A DNA stretch of 64,000 nucleotides. Source: Adiantum capillus-veneris. Lineage: Eukaryota; Streptophyta; Polypodiopsida; Polypodiales; Pteridaceae. The position numbers were made by a program, and so were the translations under genes. Below the pieces are notes generated by a model, which was given only the letters and a program-made list of their open reading frames with translations, was not told the DNA's origin and ran no database searches. This document shows positions 62,271 to 64,000 of the stretch, piece by piece (position 1 is the stretch's first letter; every line of letters starts with the position of its first letter). The stretch covers positions 49,483,122 to 49,547,121 of the forward strand of contig CM043959.1 of NCBI GenBank assembly GCA_014529385.2, in the 5' to 3' direction.

Positions 62271-63202
62271 CATGCTAGTCAAACTCTCAAAACCACCTAG
62301 TATGAGCATCTTCAGCCCTCATTTTCTTCGATTAGGAGAAATGTTTTTGGCAAGATAAAACACAATTTTTTGCCTAGTGATGCTTTGTTTTAGATTTGTG
62401 ACAATGCCTTCAAAAGTATGATTTTGATATGCTTCATGTGCGGGGATACCACCCATATATCATCTCTTCAATTGTTGTTATTGTAGGATACCCAACAAGG
62501 ACACACGTGCTTCATCAAGTGCTCCAAAATTGTTTTATGAGATTCTTTTCACCTATGAGTAGTTACAATGAAGCCCCCTTGGGATTTAAGGCTAGGAAAA
62601 CATCAACAATTTCTATGGATACATATCCATAAAAACATAGCCTTGGTTTGACAATTTTTAGGGAATTTTGAAAATTTGGGTTAAAATTTGCCAAATAGGT
62701 ATTCGGCCAATTTCTAAGATTTGTAGGTTTCTATCTCCCCCTCCCCCCTTCCTCCTCCTCTGAACCCCCACCCCCTCTCTACCTACAATAGATATCAAGA
62801 AATAAGTGGGGTTACCCCAAATGTAAACGCTTATGGCATCCCTACTTAAAACCTTTCATCCTTACACTCATGTGATACCATATGAAACTACATAGTGAAT
62901 CCCTTGGGTCGTCTTCACTCGTGTCTTGAAGTAGTACACCTTCCATCATCAATGCTCACCCAAGTAAGGATACATGCTTCACCTACGTCTCCTTATCTCG
63001 CTTTTTGGGAATTTTAGAGAATTTGAAGGGATTTTGGGAATTCATGACAAATTATTGGGGTATTTTGGTAATTATTTTCTACTTTTAACTTTCTCTCTCG
63101 AAGTGCATAATTTACACGGTACCGTGTTGGTCGGGTCAAACAATCCAACGATGATTTAACTGTGTTGCTCTCTCGGCCGGCTGTTAAACAAGCTCACAAG
63201 AC
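61538..63202. other. Intergenic region upstream of the PUX2-like gene, with (GA)n
   Basis: A 70-bp GA tract lies at 62198-62267. No transposon domain is visible. The last few hundred bases (from about 62880) presumably include the promoter and 5' untranslated region of the gene at 63203. A pyrimidine run CTTTCTCTCTCG near 63088 is common near plant transcription starts, but no TATA box was assigned. Confidence 0.5.
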
Positions 63203-64000
63203 ATGGACGATGTGAAGAACCAGTTCAAAGGTCTTGTGAAGAAATTCACATCTCCTTCTTCTTCTTCCAGGTTCAAAGGGGAAGGCCACAAGTTGGGCAG
63301 TGGGCAGGAAAGCTCGCAACAGCCAGCAAAAGCGCAGCCCCCTGCGCAGCAGCAAGCAGACTGGCGGAAGCTTCAACAAGAACGTTGGGGGAGAGAGCGC
63401 TCACCTCACCCAACACCTCGCCAGGATGGATCTAACGCCTCTACATCTCAACCTCAGACTTCCAATGTGCACAATAGCAGTCCTAGCATACCCAGCTCGG
63501 TGGGCTCTTCTAGCAAACATCCTAACGGATCCTCCGTTGATGGTCTCACAGCTGTAAAGGTTGGTCTTCCAGACGGCGCTGAAGATCTACAAACGGGCGA
63601 TGGATCTGAACAGCCCATTGGGGCCCTTGAAGTGGGGAATCTTGATCAGGTGAGCAATCAAGAGTGCAAGGATGCTGCGAAGTTATCCAAAGTAGCCGCT
63701 TTGTGCTCACATGGTGATCATGAGGGAATTGTGAGCTCTTCAGATTTGGTTAGGGTGGCCTCACATGATTCACATGATGCTCAAAGTACAAGCATACCTG
63801 GGTTTGATCCATTCTCTTCACAAATTGATTCACTTTCTATTGGCAAAAGCATGAGTGAATTGCAAATGTATCAGTGTCCAGTTTGTGGACGCTGGTGGAA
63901 AAGTGAAAAAGAAGTTAATGCTCATATAGATGAGTGCTTGAGCCAGAGTACAAGCACTTCAATAGACAACGTATCAGAAAGTGACACAAAACCAGATGAC
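63203..64000 (+). CDS. 5' part of a PUX2-like plant UBX-domain protein gene (runs off the window)
   Basis: From ATG at 63203 the frame is open for 266 codons to the window edge, with no stop. The start MDDVKNQFKGLVKKFTS, a Ser run, then RFKGEGHKLGSG strongly recalls the N-terminus of plant UBX-domain protein 2 (PUX2), a CDC48 partner. Residues ~40-220 are a disordered Gln/Ser/Pro linker. Residues ~233-256 hold YQCPVCGRWWKSEKEVNAHI then DECL, a C-x2-C-x12-H-x3-C zinc finger like the Rad18-type ubiquitin-binding UBZ4. The PUB and UBX domains expected later would lie beyond 64000. In that family the protein links the CDC48/p97 ATPase to membrane or ubiquitinated clients. Codon use and lack of stops mark it as a live gene, unlike its neighbours. 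Identity is from memory of the family; the exon end is unknown. Confidence 0.82.
   Translation, partial: MDDVKNQFKGLVKKFTSPSSSSRFKGEGHKLGSGQESSQQPAKAQPPAQQQADWRKLQQERWGRERSPHPTPRQDGSNASTSQPQTSNVHNSSPSIPSSVGSSSKHPNGSSVDGLTAVKVGLPDGAEDLQTGDGSEQPIGALEVGNLDQVSNQECKDAAKLSKVAALCSHGDHEGIVSSSDLVRVASHDSHDAQSTSIPGFDPFSSQIDSLSIGKSMSELQMYQCPVCGRWWKSEKEVNAHIDECLSQSTSTSIDNVSESDTKPDD

Overview
The window looks like gene-poor, repeat-dense nuclear DNA of a land plant. Evidence: a plant-type CACTA (En/Spm) DNA transposon, a Ty3 chromovirus and a Ty1/copia element primed by the initiator-Met tRNA (TGGTATCAGAGC), LINE remnants, intron-containing genes, and a gene start resembling a plant UBX-domain (PUX2-like) protein. 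The many very long CT, GA, CA and TA microsatellites and the nested retrotransposons would suit a large genome such as a fern's. That taxon guess is inference only.

Layout. 1-4469 is anonymous sequence with small repeats. 4470-11901 is one complete CACTA element (minus strand, 3-bp target duplication TTT). It holds decayed TNP2-like and TNPA-like genes and a 2-kb array of ~173-bp units, each carrying a strong hairpin. 12110-13740 is a LINE remnant. 13900-22000 holds small tandem duplications, a pair of ~463-bp direct repeats around a decayed acidic reading frame, and microsatellites. 21958-26086 contains a 252-bp fold-back element and two LINE pieces; three copies of a shared LINE-like 3' tail run into CT/CA microsatellites. 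28510-29535 is a satellite of near-palindromes.

29836-33394 is the only internal stretch with intact, non-transposon-like genes. One is a four-exon gene for a ~505-aa basic-tailed protein with coiled coil and RING-like finger. The other is a single-exon FCP1/NIF-type HAD phosphatase-like gene. Both lie on the plus strand, and a CCGG-centred palindromic minisatellite occurs in the first gene's intron and again downstream of the second gene.

34240-49445 is a nest: a copia fragment, then a minus-strand Ty3 element with long LTRs. Its gag gene is split by a younger plus-strand chromovirus (40072-45917, target duplication AAACT, LTRs about 3% diverged). 50063-61537 holds two head-to-head copies (A plus, B minus) of a large non-coding LTR element. 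Copy A carries a deleted copia element (51625-54666, target duplication CTATA). The termini of A and B resemble those of the chromovirus, suggesting an autonomous/non-autonomous pair.

63203-64000 is the open 5' part of a real cellular gene (PUX2-like, with a UBZ4-type zinc finger) running off the window. Most transposon genes are dead, and many of their stop codons look like C-to-T or G-to-A changes, as expected of methylated DNA. The observations I rate highest are the two-gene unit at 29.8-33.4 kb, the hairpin satellite inside the CACTA element, and the chromovirus-like non-coding LTR family.
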